Counted from the stretch's first letter, positions 45,401 through 58,093 are shown. The stretch: DNA of 64,000 nucleotides from Blumeriella jaapii (GCA_009599575.1 VWND01000001.1:2046001-2110000), one strand, 5' to 3'. A program made the numbers and translations. Notes: generated by a model not told the origin, from the sequence alone.

Positions 45401-45615
45401 CTCGAGTGCCGCTCGTGCTTTGGCAGAGTTGGTAAGCGTTTGTGACAGTCAGGGGGGGCCAACGTACCGGCATAGAACGACTTCAGTTCGTCGCATGTTT
45501 GCTTCGCATTGTGCATCCGCGAAAGCAGCGGCTCGACTCCCGCATCATCTTTCCCCCAAAAGTTATTCGCGAAGCTCATGGAGACCGATGGCCCATCGCT
45601 GACGGCTGAGGGCAT
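42498..45615 (-). CDS. F-BAR and SH3 protein, Cdc15/Imp2 family
   Basis: Membrane-bending scaffold that recruits actin and septation factors to the contractile ring. Exons on the minus strand: 45615-45468, 45417-45131, 45085-42721 (or from 45088) and 42667-42498, about 989 aa. The F-BAR domain starts SFANNFWGKDDAGVEPLL and is completed by splicing (ARAALEDEYARKLLALARK), extending to about residue 260. A long disordered Pro/Gln/Ser-rich middle has YQPPPVRKPQ-type repeats. The last exon supplies an SH3 domain: ARAMYMYQAAIPEELSFAKG, then DDGWWEAEV, GRPGLVPSNYLQ. S. pombe has two such proteins, so I do not choose between Cdc15 and Imp2. The acceptor of intron 2 is a CAGCAG tandem. Confidence 0.92.
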
Positions 45616-46709
45616 CTTGCCCAGCTCACTCGAGGTTGTGGTGATAATCCGGGGTGCTTGTTTTGATATAAATAGATCTTGCGTGGTGTTTGTTTACTTG
45701 TCTCGAAGTCGCGTTGTGCGGGTGCAAGTGTGCCAGTCGCAAGAAGATGGGCTTCTCAATAGGAGAAGATGGTCGAGTGCGTGAGAGCAGACAGATGAGC
45801 TGGCTGATGTGGACTGGAGCCAGAGGATGGATCTTTCCTCTTTCCTCGAATCTCTCAGGGTGAGTTGGTCACTACTTTACTGTACAGCAACAGCTCAACG
45901 TTCAGGTCTCTGGCTCGTCGTTCCTGTCGGCCGAGCAACGAGTCCCGAACCGACGAACGCTGGGCCGCTGGGCTGCCCCACGTGAGCTGGCGCGGGCTCT
46001 CGACTCTAATTCGCTGCTGGGTGCGGGTGCGTAGATATGTATCAAGCAACAGGTCCTGTACAGTATGTACTGTAGGAATAGCATATAGGTCGTGGTGGTT
46101 GACAAAGCCATGCGGAAGCCGTATGAATGAAGGGAGAGAGAAAGAAGAGAGGCACTTCGCATGCATGGAACAATGGGCAGGCAGGCTGCAGAGAGCCGAC
46201 ACACATGCATCGGTGGTGTAAGAAGAGATCTGCTGAGCCTGGGATTGCATTAGCCATCGTCGTAGCAATAGGGAACTCTCACACGTTCAGGATGGGCTTC
46301 TGCGTTCGTTGATTGAATTGAATCCATTGATGACTCCTGTCAGTGATTCCATTCACTCCAAGGGTCCATGGTCGATGGTCTGGTCCGTGCTCGATTAGGC
46401 TTAGTGTCTGTCAGGTAGTGCCTCCGGTCGAAACAGCGCGACAAGTTGCGTTGACGGAGCCGCACCACCGCCATCACCATCACCTTCATCACCACCCCCC
46501 GCGACTCCCAGCTTCCTTTCCTCCAATGTCTTCTACTTTGACAACATAGTCAACCTCGCACCTCACCTCTCCTTTTACCATTGCCATCAGCGTCCCGTCG
46601 CCCGTCCCCGCGTTCCCGAATCTCCTCGATCTCTTCCTCCCTAGACCTTCTCCGACCTTCGAGATCGAGACATAGCTCTGCGGAGGGCGCAACACCCATC
46701 AACACCTCG
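45616..46709. promoter_or_regulatory. divergent promoter region, F-BAR gene and NOT1
   Basis: 1.1 kb between divergent genes. There are a TACTGTA near 45878 and CAGTATGTACTGTA at about 46061. A CACCATCAC-type repeat at about 46468-46495 and a CT-rich leader precede NOT1. The NOT1 frame is open from 46542 without an ATG until 46710, so a further upstream exon is possible. Confidence 0.5.
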
Positions 46710-49700
46710 ATGGTCAACCCACGAGGAGGCTCTTCGACACCTTCACTGCAAACGACCATAGCCGGCGCTTCTCATTCACCCCACGCCTCTTACCACGGCA
46801 GCACATTCAGCGCTGGCGCGAGTCCCAGCACGAACAGCCCTACCGGCTCTAACTCGCTCACGAAAATTGTCGTGGCCCAAGTCTACCTCCTGCTGAGCAC
46901 TATCAAGGAGGACAATCAGGATCGTACAAAGTGGGAGCAACAAGCTGAGCAGCTTCGAAAGGTAAGCTCCCGCGGGACGTGCCTTTATCTCACCTTTCAT
47001 CGGGCCCCAAGCTAATCGAGATGTCGTGCAGCTGATCGATGAGCACGGCATGGAAGTTTTCTCAAAATACTTCAGCCGTTTGGTGGTTGGAAATGCTGCG
47101 ACGATATTCCCCGGCCTCAACCGTCCCGTAGCAAACCCGTCGAACTATCCCATCCTCCGTGACGAGCTCCGCAAGGTATCGCACGATGTTAATCAAGCAA
47201 GAAAAATCGCGGAGTCGATAGAGACAGCGAATGAGGGCATATTCAGAGACTTCGACCTATCCACCTTTATGGAGCATTTCAAGCTAGACGCGCTCGAGAA
47301 GACAATTCTAGCCTTGGCCTTCAAGATGGGCTCCAGATCAGATCTCAAGACAAAGGGTGAGCCGCCAGGAATTTTCTGCAGAACACAGCTAACTCTGTAC
47401 AGCCGACGCCATCATATCTGCGAACTACACCCAGTTCATGCAATTCTTAGTAAACCCGACTCCGGCTCACGAAGCCATGACGCCAGAGTTTTTGGCTACG
47501 GTTGTCGATCGTTTTATCCAAGAGCGCCCTCGGAATTTCGACGATACTGCGCCGAGCGACCTCACAATGGCGCTACAATACCGATACCGAAACCAAAACC
47601 CAGATAAAGATCCGACGCTCCCCACGATCATCCTTGCGGCTCTCTACCTAGACCATTCCTTGCGTGCCGGCAATGCTCTGATTACGCTCATACACCAAAT
47701 AGGCTCAGGCTTCACTGCAGACGAAGAATCATGCCGAGGATATTTACGAAAAGCAAACATCAGCCTCGACGAAGAGCTTGTGGCAGGCGCTGTTCTCTAC
47801 ACGACGATCAGTCGCAGCATACCATACTCCCCTGCTACATTAGTCAACAGCGTGCGCAAGGAAGTCTCGCCCGACTTCAATTGGCAACACGTCATTGGCT
47901 GCTTTGATCGGGACTCGTTGAAGGTAGCCAAGGATCAGTTCCTAGCTCTGTACGATGCTTTGCGACCACTCGCAGTTGACGGACTGATTGACATCCAAAG
48001 TCTGTGGGGAGGAACTTGGCAGAATACTGAAACACAGCTGTCATTCATCAGCGCATATTCTTCTTTACAGGAGACCGAACTGGATGCGACAACGATTCCG
48101 GGGTTGGAACCCGCATTCGCTTTGGAAGACTTTGAGGGTTGCGAGCCGGACGTCATCAAGCGCGCTGCGCAGGCGATCAAGCACCCTCTCGTATCAGTCG
48201 TCGCTCTATCGGCGATGTTTCATGTTGCCTTACACACCACTGCTGCTTCGGACACCATTGAGGCCAAAAGACTCTTCCAGGAAGTCGTAGTACCCAACTT
48301 GGACGTGTTTCTGGTTTCAGCCTTTGGGGTCCCGAAGCCATGGCCTGAGTTGGCGACGGAGACAATCAGCAATCTATTTGATCGTTTCTTGTACAAGTAC
48401 GATCCCCACTACGAATTCGTACTGGAAGGTTTGTGGCGCAAAGAAAAACAATGGGTCGCTCAGCGACTGGTAGAAGCACACGCGAAGCAGCCCATGGATC
48501 TGCTTACAATCCTGGAGCACGCGTTGAGATACCACTGGCTCGAGGATCTGACCTCTATTCCCAATGGATTTGGACTAGATCTTGCCGCGGTCGCCAGTGC
48601 TAGGGGCTTTCTTGATCTGGAACGTTGGGCTCAGAAGCATCTATCGCGTGTTCCCGAACTCCCCGGATCGCTTCTCACCTTTCTCAATATCAAAGCAGAG
48701 CACGAGCTCACACATCAACGTCAGAAGCAACTGCATAGTGTCACGCTTCCCGTCAAGACCATATCGAAGCTGTTGCAGTTGTTGGAGGACGCCTTGCCTA
48801 GTGGCCCGATGACCGAGCTTACCATCGTCCAGCGAGCATGTATTACGGCATACCCTCGACTTATCAATTACGGAGAAGGATATGACGATGTCATTGATGC
48901 TAACGGCGCAGAAGACAACTCACTGCCAAGCATAGCCAATGAGAAGATGGAAGCACACTACAAGCAGATGTATAGCGATGAGGTAGAAGTTCGTAGCGTC
49001 GTTGAGGCCCTGGAACGCTACAAGCACTCTCGTGACCCAGCAGATCAAGATGTGTTCGCTTGCATGATACATGGGCTGTTCGACGAATACGCCCTGTATC
49101 ATACTTACCCATTGGAAGCCTTAGCCACCACTGCCGTCCTCTTCGGTGGGATCATCTCGCACAAACTCATATCCGAGCTACCCCTCAAAATCGGTTTGGG
49201 TATGATCCTTGACGCCGTCAAAGACTACTCCCCGGATGAGTCCATGTATAAATTCGGGCTTCAAGCGCTCATGCAACTCTTCTCACGGTTGCGCGAGTGG
49301 CCTGGCTTCTGCAAGCTCTTGCTAGAGATCCCTGGTCTTCGCAACACAGAAGCTTGGAGCAAGGCTGAAGATGTGATCCGAGCTCAGCAGGACGCTCGCA
49401 TATTCTCTCCCACCAACGGTATCAACGCAGCCGAAAGTGTAGCACCTCCCCCGCCGCCCTTCAACGCCCTTCGTGTGCAACCTCCAGCGCAACAGTTTCC
49501 AGACCCGGACGAGGGTGTTCAAGACACAATACAGTTTGCCCTCAACAACATCAGCGGTGAAAATCTGGCTACCAAATTTGGCGAGCTCAAAGATGTGGTT
49601 AATGAGGAGAATCAGCAATGGTTTGCCAGTCACTTGGTGCAGGAGCGTGCCAAAATGCAGCCGAACTACCACAACGTATATCTTGGCTTGATCAAGTTTT

Positions 49701-52700
49701 TCGAGGATAAGTCCTTGTGGGCAGACATCCTACGCGAGACCTACGTCACAACATTTAGAACACTCAATGCGGAGTCCACGATGCAAACGGCTCTTGACCG
49801 CACACACCTCAAGAATTTGGCTATTTGGCTTGGATCCTTGACCTTGGCACGCGATAAGCCCATCAAGCACCGAAACATTGCCTTCAAGCAGCTCCTGATC
49901 GAGGGATACGAGTCCCAGCGTCTACTCATCGTCATTCCCTTTGTGTGCAAGGTTTTAACGCAAGGCAAATATTCAACAATATTCAAGCCGCCTAATCCCT
50001 GGGTTATGGACATTGTGAAAGGGCTCATGGAGTTGTACACCAAGGCGGATCTCAAACTCAATCTCAGATTTGAGATAGAAGTGCTATGCAAGGAACTACA
50101 ATTGGATCATAAGAGCATTGAGCCATCGGACGAAATCTTGAATCGGATATCACGCATTGAAGAGACCACCGAAGTCATGCCGCCTGAGATGATGGACAGA
50201 TTTGACAACCTCTCGATGAATGGAATGGCAGGTGGCGTTGGAGGTGGAAGATTCTCTCCTCACGAGATTACCTCTTCCATTCCAGATCTTGGTCCCCTCC
50301 TGCAATATCCTCCTGTCAACGACATGGTCAATCAGACTCGCCTGCAGGATATCATGAAGGCTGCCATCACTCGCGCAGTCCACGAAATCATATCACCAGT
50401 CGTAGAGCGCTCAGTCACAATTGCCGCTATTTCTACCGCTCAAATGATACACAAGGACTTCGCCACTGAGCCAAGCGAGCACAGAGTACGTGCAGCCGCG
50501 ATTAACATGGTTAAGAAGACAGCCGGTGCTCTCGCTCTGGTGACCTCTAAGGAACCATTGCGAGCAAGCATGACTAATTATATCCGTGCTTTATCTGGCG
50601 AGCTGCCACAGGGTCTCCCAGAAGGAACTATCATCATGTGTGTCAACTCAAACTTGGACTTGGCCTGTAGCCAGGTCGAGAAGAAAGCAGAAGAGCGCGC
50701 CGTCCCTGAGATCGAGGAAATGATCGAGCCAGAGTTGGAGGCTCGCCGCCACCACATCATGACTAGACCAGGCGAGAAATACTTGGACCCTGGACTGAGC
50801 CGTTGGTCATGGACTATTCCTGCCCCTTACAAGCTCTCTCCATCCGAGACTGGTCTGAATCAGGAACAGATGGCTATCTATGACGAATTTGCCAGACAGC
50901 CACGAGCACTGCCTACGTCCGCCGGCCCCAATCACATTCCCTCCTCATCGGATGCCTCACGATCAATGGCGAACGAACTCCTGCCAGATCCATATCCTCC
51001 TGTCCCCAGCCTACCAACACCAGCAGAGCCGCCCGCAATGCCGCATCTTCAGGCTCAGCAGCCTACGTACGGCCAACAAAACATAGCTGTCGTCAATGGG
51101 CGACTTCCAGCCATGCAGTTGGATCCACGTATTCTGGCAGATAAGGTCGAGAAGGCTCTGATGGAGCTTGAGCGAGTCGCTGCCGATACTTCTGAGCAGC
51201 ATTTTGCCGATCTTCCTCGACCCCATCCCGTCCTTGATGCCGTGGATCAACTTTACAGTTTGATCTTCAGAAGCTCTCAGGGGCCCGATCACTATGACTA
51301 CTATATTGTTGACCACATTTGTAACATGCTGTTCGGTGGTCCGGAGCAGACTTTGGTCATCGAGTGTCTCGTCCAGGTACTGGAGAATATTTGCAGAATG
51401 GCAGGCCGCACATCAAGTCGCGTGTATGACATGATTGCTCAGCGACCTAGCGAATCACTGTTCCGCATTCCTGTCATAGTTTGCTTGATCAAAGCTCAGC
51501 TTCTCGAATGGGGCCGAGTCGATGCGGACGTCGCTCGAGTCATCTCCCAGAGGAAAGATGGGTCACTACAATTCTTACTGAACCTCCTGGAGACAGTCCT
51601 TCTTAACGACCGCCCTATTGCTCTCTACGCAGACTTTGCCAAGAGTTTGGAGGTCGCCTGGATATGGATCACCGAGGATTCAGCGATGGAGATAGGCCAG
51701 CAACTCAAGCAGAAATTGACAAGCTCTGGTCTCCCGGAACCGCGCCTCCAAATTGCGAAGGATGTCAAGCAGGATCAGCTGCTCTACCTCTTCGAAGAGT
51801 GGGTTCGTCTTTGTAGCAATCCGAATGCCTCCGAGAATGCGCCTTCGCAATTCATTTCACAAATGTACAACAGACAACAGATCAACAACAGAGACGATCT
51901 CCAGCTATTCCTTCGACTAGCCATCGACACCTCGGTGGACCGATTTGAGCAGCATATGCAGAATGACAGTACCATCACCGATGCGTATGTCGCAACAGAT
52001 TCTTTGGCCAAGCTCATAGCCATGCTTGTCCGAGGCCACGAACAGGACGGCGAAGTCAAGACTGATAAGGCAGCATACCTGAACTCAATCTTGTCTCTGA
52101 CTATCTTAGTGTTGAACCACCACCATGTGCTGCGCGGTGAAGGCTTCAACCAGAAGCCATTTTACAGACTGTTTTCTGCGATACTCTGCGAGCTTGACGC
52201 CTATGAAGAGTCCCTTTCAGAAGAGGAACGTCAAGAGATCGTTCTAGTCTTTGGCCGTTCCTTCCGTCAGATCCCGCCAACTCACTTTCCTGGCTTCATG
52301 ACCAGCTGGATGAGCCTGATATCCCACCGAGCGTTCATGCCCGTTCTGTTGAGACTCCCGCAACAAGTTGGATGGGGTTTGTTTGCTGATCTTCTTGAGC
52401 AACTATTGTCTTACCTCGGAGAGATTCTCAAGCCGCTGCATCTTGAAGGGCCTACGAATCAGATTCACCGAGGCGTGCTCAAACTGATCGTCATGGTTCA
52501 CCACGACTTCCCTGAATTCCTGGCCGCGAACCACTGCAGACTCATGGCCAATGTTCCCAGCTACTCTGTACAGCTGTACAACCTCATTTTGAGCGCGACT
52601 CCGCCTCAATTTTCTGATGTCCCCAACCCATTGCAGTCTGGATTGAAGGTTGATCGAACTGGCGAAATCCGCGACACTCCCGAAATCATGGACGACGTCG

Positions 52701-53366
52701 AGGTACCCTTAAGATCTTCAGGATTACTGGAGGTCGTTGAAAGATCTTTGGAGCATGGTCCAAACGAAGATGCAGTGGCTCACATCACACATGAAATCCA
52801 ACGAAAGCAGACACGCCTCACGGGATTTGGCTTCGTGCCCATCAACGCCGATCTGAAGCTCATCGATTCTCTCGTTCTTTACGTTGGAACGAACGCCATT
52901 GCCAGATCCGAGCACAAGGGTGCTCCTCTGTTCACATCAAGTACACATGACATCAACTTGCTGTCAATGCTTGTCCGGGAGCTTCGTCCGGAGACTCGAT
53001 ACTTCTTCCTTAGCAGTCTCATTAATCAACTTCGATTCCCCAATGCACACACACACTACTTCACTCAGGTCCTTCTTGAGATCTTCGGAAATGACATCAA
53101 TGAGCAAGAGGACATGGATGTATGCCAGCAGATCACTCGAATTCTGTTGGAACGACTGCTTGGACAATGGCCACAGCCTTGGGGTCTGCTTGTTGTGACC
53201 CAAGAGCTGCTGAAAAACAAGAAGTACATGTTCTTCGATTTGCCGTTTATGAAATCGGCGCCCGAGGCAAGTAATCCCAGTGTTTAAACCTTTTTTTGGC
53301 AGCTCTAACGATGTGCAGCAGATTGCTGAACGTTTCCACAATCTTGTACAGGCTGGACCAGTCTAG
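46710..53366 (+). CDS. NOT1: CCR4-NOT complex scaffold subunit NOT1
   Basis: Central scaffold of the mRNA deadenylase complex. Exons: 46710-46961, 47032-47356, 47403-53266 and 53319-53366, about 2162 aa, matching the family (yeast about 2100). N-terminal HEAT region begins TKIVVAQVYLLLSTIKED. The Caf1-binding MIF4G domain is near residue 900 (FALNNISGENLATKFGEL). The CAF40-binding region is near 1160 (LLQYPPVNDMVNQTRLQDIM). The Not-box module at the C-terminus includes IHRGVLKLIVMVHHDFPEFL. The last intron, 53267-53318, starts GCAAGT and ends GCAG, with CTAAC as branch site: a GC-AG intron. Without splicing the protein would end at EASNPSV; with it, the expected C-terminal helix (QIAERFHNLVQAG) appears. 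ATG 46710 is the first in frame, but a more 5' start exon cannot be excluded. Confidence 0.95.
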
Positions 53367-54292
53367 TACAATCTCTCAAATAACCGTTCGTACTCGTAAC
53401 TTCGGCCAACACTTCATCTGATCATACCTCGACCACCCTCTACAAGTCTCTCCCGCCGGAACTGCGAGTGTCAGCTTGGTCCGGTTTCTAATTGTTGCAT
53501 TTTCATCGAGTCACAAACGGCGTTCTCTCCTTGTCCCAGCATCATTGAGGGTTTGTTCTCCGGCATAGCGAGCGAGGGGTTGGGTTTTCTTCACGGTTTT
53601 ACAATACTAGGTGGGGATAGGGCGCGAGGGGAGGCATCTCCATCAATAGGCCTTTCACGATGATGATGGCCCTTGCGCATTTGCGGGAGGGCGAAAGATG
53701 AATCTTGGGAGGCTTGGGAAAACAAATATGGCGTGGGAGACGGTTTGCTTCTGCCTTTCACCTGGAGACAGCACCTTTGTATGATAAAATGGAGTTCCGT
53801 GGTCCTTACGGGGTTGGTTTCTTCCGAATCTCCGACCATGTACGCATTGTGTACTTTTGTAACAAAAAATCGTCGTTGGTCTCGATTCTTTCTTCTGTTC
53901 GGATGCTCTGGTGCCCCCGCGAACTAGTGACTGACCGAGGCAGAATCGAGCGAGCAGTCGAGGAAGTGCCCGCATATTTGGAATGCCACCAGCTTCATCC
54001 GCCACTCGTCGACACACGCACATGACAGAAGTGCGAACGACTAGAGACGACTTCTCTTGTCTAGACAAACACGTTCCCGCTAGACAAGAAACGGTGTCGA
54101 TCGATCTACATCGCACGCCGAGGTGCAAGTGAGTGGGAGATGGGGAGTCGATACAGCAGAGACGACGCAACGTCTCTTGGAGGCCCTGGGATAGAGGCAT
54201 TCTTTCTCTCGCCCCTTTCCACGACCTCCTATCTTCTCTTTTCTCCGTCATCTCGGCCGTCGGTCCTCTTGTAGGACGTTTCTCTCTCCAGC
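53367..54292. other. intergenic region
   Basis: NOT1 3' UTR and peroxidase promoter. The sequence near 54200-54290 is CT-rich leader. No gene or notable repeat. Confidence 0.5.
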
Positions 54293-55344
54293 ATGTTCAT
54301 CTCGACCCTGCTGCCCCTTTCCTCCCTCCTGGCCCTCTCTTCCGCCGCCGCGACCAAGTCTCCCTCTCCCCCATCGCCGCCGGCCTGGGTCGCCCCAGGA
54401 CCCAACGACCTCCGCTCTCCCTGCCCGGGTCTCAACGCGCTCGCGAACCATGGTTTCCTACCGCACGATGGCCGTGGCATGACGATTCCCATGCTCATCC
54501 AGGGTCTCAAGAAGGGGCTTAACGTCGGCGCGGATTTCTCTACGGTCATTGGCAGCGCGGGCATCCTGTCCGTGCCGGGGAATCTGCTGGCGACCTCCTT
54601 CACGCTGGAGGATCTCCGGAAGCACAATTTCCCAAGTAAAGACGCTGTGTGGATGATCTTCCTTGCTTCACGACTAATCGGTTCTTAGTTGAGCACGATG
54701 CCAGCTTGTCACGGGCAGATTTCAGCTTGAACCACGGGGATAATTGGACGTTCAACCAGACGATTTTTGATAGCGTGTTGAAGTACTATGAGGGCATGAC
54801 GAACACGAGTATCCAGGTCGCCAGTGCTGCGAAGTGAGTGCCCCCGTTCGGCTGTAGGGAAGAGAACCTCGAGTGATGGAACAATACAAGGCTGACGGAG
54901 CGATCTCTGGAGGTATAACCGCGTCGAGACTGAGAGGCAGAGGGATCGCGCTTTCACGTACACCCCACAGCAGTACATCCTTTCGTATGGAGAGACGGCG
55001 CTATACCTGTCCACCATGGGAGACCCAACGACGGGGATTGCGCCGCTCAAATACGTCAAGGTCTTCTTCGGTACGTTCCCTGCTCGTCTGCCTTCTCCTC
55101 TCGAAGATGTTCTTGACATCTCGTTAACGACACGTAAACAGAGCAGGAGAGACTTCCGTACCAGGAAGGCTGGCAAGCACCGAGCCAAGAGACCAATCTC
55201 CTCACGCTGGGAGGCATGATCTTGCAGCTGATTGCCGCCAACAAGGACGCGCTGCCTGAGGGATTGGAGATCACCACCAACACGCTCAAGCTGGCTTTTG
55301 GTGGTTATGACCCTCTCACCGGATTGCTTGAACATGTCCTGTGA
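54293..55344 (+). CDS. secreted heme-thiolate peroxidase (chloroperoxidase/UPO family)
   Basis: Peroxidase family 2 enzyme that uses hydrogen peroxide to oxygenate or halogenate organic substrates outside the cell. Exons: 54293-54635, 54689-54833, 54913-55070 and 55142-55344, 282 aa. A signal peptide (MFISTLLPLSSLLALSSAAA) is followed by the heme-ligand motif SPCPGLNALANHGFLPHDGRG (Cys of PCP). The catalytic motif EHDASLSRAD is rebuilt across intron 1. NWT, NQT and NTS are possible N-glycosylation sites. The length fits the short UPO class. Distinguishing chloroperoxidase from peroxygenase activity is not possible from sequence. Confidence 0.9.
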
Positions 55345-55480
55345 TGGGAAATCACGGACCAGAGGATAGCTAGCTGTCGATGCTGGGCTCAGGGACATTC
55401 GATGACATGATGGACACAAGTTCATACCAACGCATTTCGTATCACTACACATGTAAATGTACCGTATGTATATCTATCTA

Positions 55481-56053
55481 CAGTACGTGGACATATGAAT
55501 GTGCGCATGTGAATCGGACCGTTACTTATTACAACCGCCTTAACAAATTCTTTTTTACGATTTTTTACGACGATAGCATTTACATGTAAGATAATACTTT
55601 AATTTATAAAGCACTTATTATTTAGCTATGGTTTCGTAATATAAGTATGAAATTAGTGCTTTATTCGCCGGATTTTAACCCGATCTAAAATCTTTAAAAA
55701 ACATCTAAAGCAAATATAATTGAGCTTAAATCAAGCTAATAGTTTTATAAAACAAATATATAATACAACGATTATTGATAAAAATTGTATAAAAAGCGTG
55801 AAATCTTCTGAAAGATCAATTGGTAAGAAAGCTAGCGGAAGGCATGCAAAAGAGAAGAAACGCTGTTAAAGCTGCAAATGAGTGGTATATTAAATACTAA
55901 TTGAGTTGAATACATTTTCGATATTCAGCTTTAATTTAAGCTAACTAAAAAAATCGAGCTATTGATAGTGGAGTAATAAAGTTGTAAAGGCAGTGGAAAA
56001 TTGGTGGGGTAACGACCGATTACAGACGCGCATATTCATGTGTCCACCCACTG
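55481..56053. mobile_element. non-autonomous Tc1/mariner-like element (MITE), AT-rich
   Basis: 573 bp bounded by TA dinucleotides (55479-55480 and 56054-56055), beginning CAGT and ending ACTG. The terminal inverted repeats are about 45 bp (55481-55525 against 56009-56053). By eye about 37 of 46 aligned columns match, with 7 mismatches (4 of them transitions) and 2 single-base gaps. Both termini share GTGGACA, ATGAAT, TGCGC and AATCGG blocks in the same order. The interior is strikingly AT-rich and TpA-rich with no open frame, as expected of a deletion derivative eroded by RIP-type C-to-T mutation. A TA target and CAGT ends are the hallmarks of Tc1/mariner elements. It lies between the peroxidase and the IMPACT-domain gene. 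Confidence 0.85.
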
Positions 56054-56353
56054 TATGTAAGCACAGCTACCCCGGATTCCTGTGAGACGTCATACGCCCT
56101 GTAAGTACCAGAACACAAACATCCAGACAGAACACGACGTGGACGAAGAAAGACTGCCCGCTCCGTGACGGCCCGAAGAGGCAAACATGCGCGGTGCTGC
56201 TAGGCGAAGAAAACAAGCGACAGCTTGCCGTTGCTGAATCGGCTCGTCCCGCGTCTGAATCGAGAAAAGCACTCACTGTACAGGCGCAGCTCTCCCTCCC
56301 AATCTCGCCCGACAGACATCACCACCCCACGCAGCCTCAACGCCGTCGACGAA

Positions 56354-58093
56354 ATGGCCGCTCAGAAAGACTTGCAAGACCTGCTGCGACTGCTCACCAC
56401 CGGCCGCACCAAGGTGCCCATGCTCCAGGCAATGGCTCGTGTGAAAGCCCTCCAAGGCGCGAACATCCGCAGGTCCTCCTCCCTCCTCGCTCCTCGCCCT
56501 CAACCCCCCCTAGAAGCACACCTACTAACGCAGAGAAACAGCATATCCGAAGTCTCCGTCACGAGCCTGCCGACTCTAGCAAGGGCCCTAGGCGTTGAGG
56601 AGAAGATGGCAAAGTCGCTGCAGTTGGCGTGCAAAGCGCGCCTCGACTCCAGCACGCCCAGCAGCAGCAAACGCCGCGCCTCCTCCCCGGCCGGCTCTCC
56701 CCGGCCGGACCCGAAACGCACGAGGTGCGCGTACGAGGGCGGCCTCGAGCCGCCGACGCCCGCCGCGCTGGAAGCGTCGCTGCAGCTGCCGCGGCCGAGC
56801 GCAGACGAGGAGGCGATCGAGAAGTGCGTGCTGTGCACGAACCGCGCGCCGCTCGTGCTGGCGTTCGCGCTGCAGCTGCTGAAGTACACGATGCCGGCGC
56901 AGCCGCTGAGCGGGAGGCTGAGCCTGGCGCAGGCGGTCGTGAGCGCGAATAGTAGGAGCAAGGCTGTCAGTGTCGGGATCCAGACGGGCAGGGCGGCGGC
57001 GGCGGAGGAGGAGGGCTGGGGGCGGGGGCAGCCGCGGGTGAGGGTGATGGGGAGGGAGGTCAGCGTGTTGAAGAGGAGCGGGTACGAGTGGAAGGGGGAG
57101 GAGGGGGAGGAGGGGGAGGAGGGGGGAGGAGGGGGAGGAGGGGGAGGAGGAGGAGGAGGGGGAGGAGGAGAAGGAGGAGGAGGAGAAGCCAGCTGCGAAC
57201 GCAGAAGATGGGGCGCGATGCACGGCGCAGAGCGAGGGCACGATCAGGGCGGAAGAGAGTCCTGATGCTACGGCAGAAGCACACGACAAGCAAGAGGAAG
57301 ACGGAGAAGGGACTGCCGCAGGCTGGACACTCTCGAGTCCCGTCACGCTCAAACAATCGACGTTCGTGGCGCGCTGCCACGCCATCAGCACGCCCGCGGG
57401 CGCACGCTCCGCCCTCGCGGCCCTCCTCGCGCAGAAGCGCGAGCTCCGTGATGCCAGCCACAACATCAGCGCCTGGCGCGCCAAGGCCCCCACGGCATCC
57501 TCGAGTCGAGCGACGACGACGGCGAGGCCGGCGCCGGCCGCCACCTCCTCGGCCTGCTGCAGGCGGACAACGTCGTCGGCACGCTGCTGGTCGTGACGCG
57601 CTGGTACGGCGGGGTGTTCCTCGGGCCCGACCGCTGGCGACTCATGAGCCAGGTGTCGCGAGACGCGCTCTCGCAACGCCTACGGGTCGCGGGTCGCCTT
57701 GGGCAGGATGCGCTGTGGGGCCTGGACCTCGAGGCGATGAAGGAGGCCGGGGCGCGCGCTGCGATGCCGGTCCATCGGCCGGAGGGCGCCCGAGCCTACA
57801 TCATGAAGGCGTTCGCGAGCCCGGACCCGGACGCGGGAGCAAAGAAGGAGAAGAGGAAGAAGACTGGAGCCGCGCTCGATAGGGAGAGGGAGGAGAATCT
57901 GGGCATGCTGCTAGGCGCGCTGGACATGCTGTTTGGAAGCTGGGCCGAGCATATTAGTAGGGACGAGCTGGACCGGAGGGCTTGGGGCTGGTATGTGAGT
58001 GTGAGGCCTGATGTCGCCGGAGGCGCGGCGGGCTGGGGTGGAAAGGGGGAGGTCAAGCTCAGCGAAATCTTGAAGTTGAGACGAAAGGTCTAA
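56354..58093 (+). CDS. IMPACT (UPF0029/YIH1-type) domain protein, two apparent frameshifts
   Basis: Exon 1 is 56354-56472, then a 69-nt intron, and exon 2 starts at 56542. The N-terminal region MAAQKDLQDLLRLLTTGRTK and ISEVSVTSLPTLARALGVEE is helical. The Glu/Gly-rich region at about 57088-57190 consists of GGGGGAGGA repeats. The C-terminal IMPACT domain includes STFVARCHAISTPAGARSAL, ESSDDDGEAGAGRHLLGLL and VVTRWYGGVFLGPDR. The frame changes inside the G-rich repeat and changes back at about 57485 (AAGGCCCC, which looks like one G missing from AAGGGCCCC). The second break splits the conserved domain, so the gene is either assembled with homopolymer errors or newly broken. IMPACT-domain proteins such as Yih1 bind Gcn1 and damp Gcn2 signalling. 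Here the domain sits in a different context, so the role is inference. Confidence 0.75.

Noticed and set aside
54293..56053. Peroxidase gene as cargo of the neighbouring transposon
   Set aside because: The TA-bounded inverted repeats enclose only 573 bp of non-coding DNA; the peroxidase lies fully outside.
56588..57676. 362-codon antisense frame over the IMPACT gene
   Set aside because: Shadow of very GC-rich coding DNA; the plus strand has the recognisable domain.
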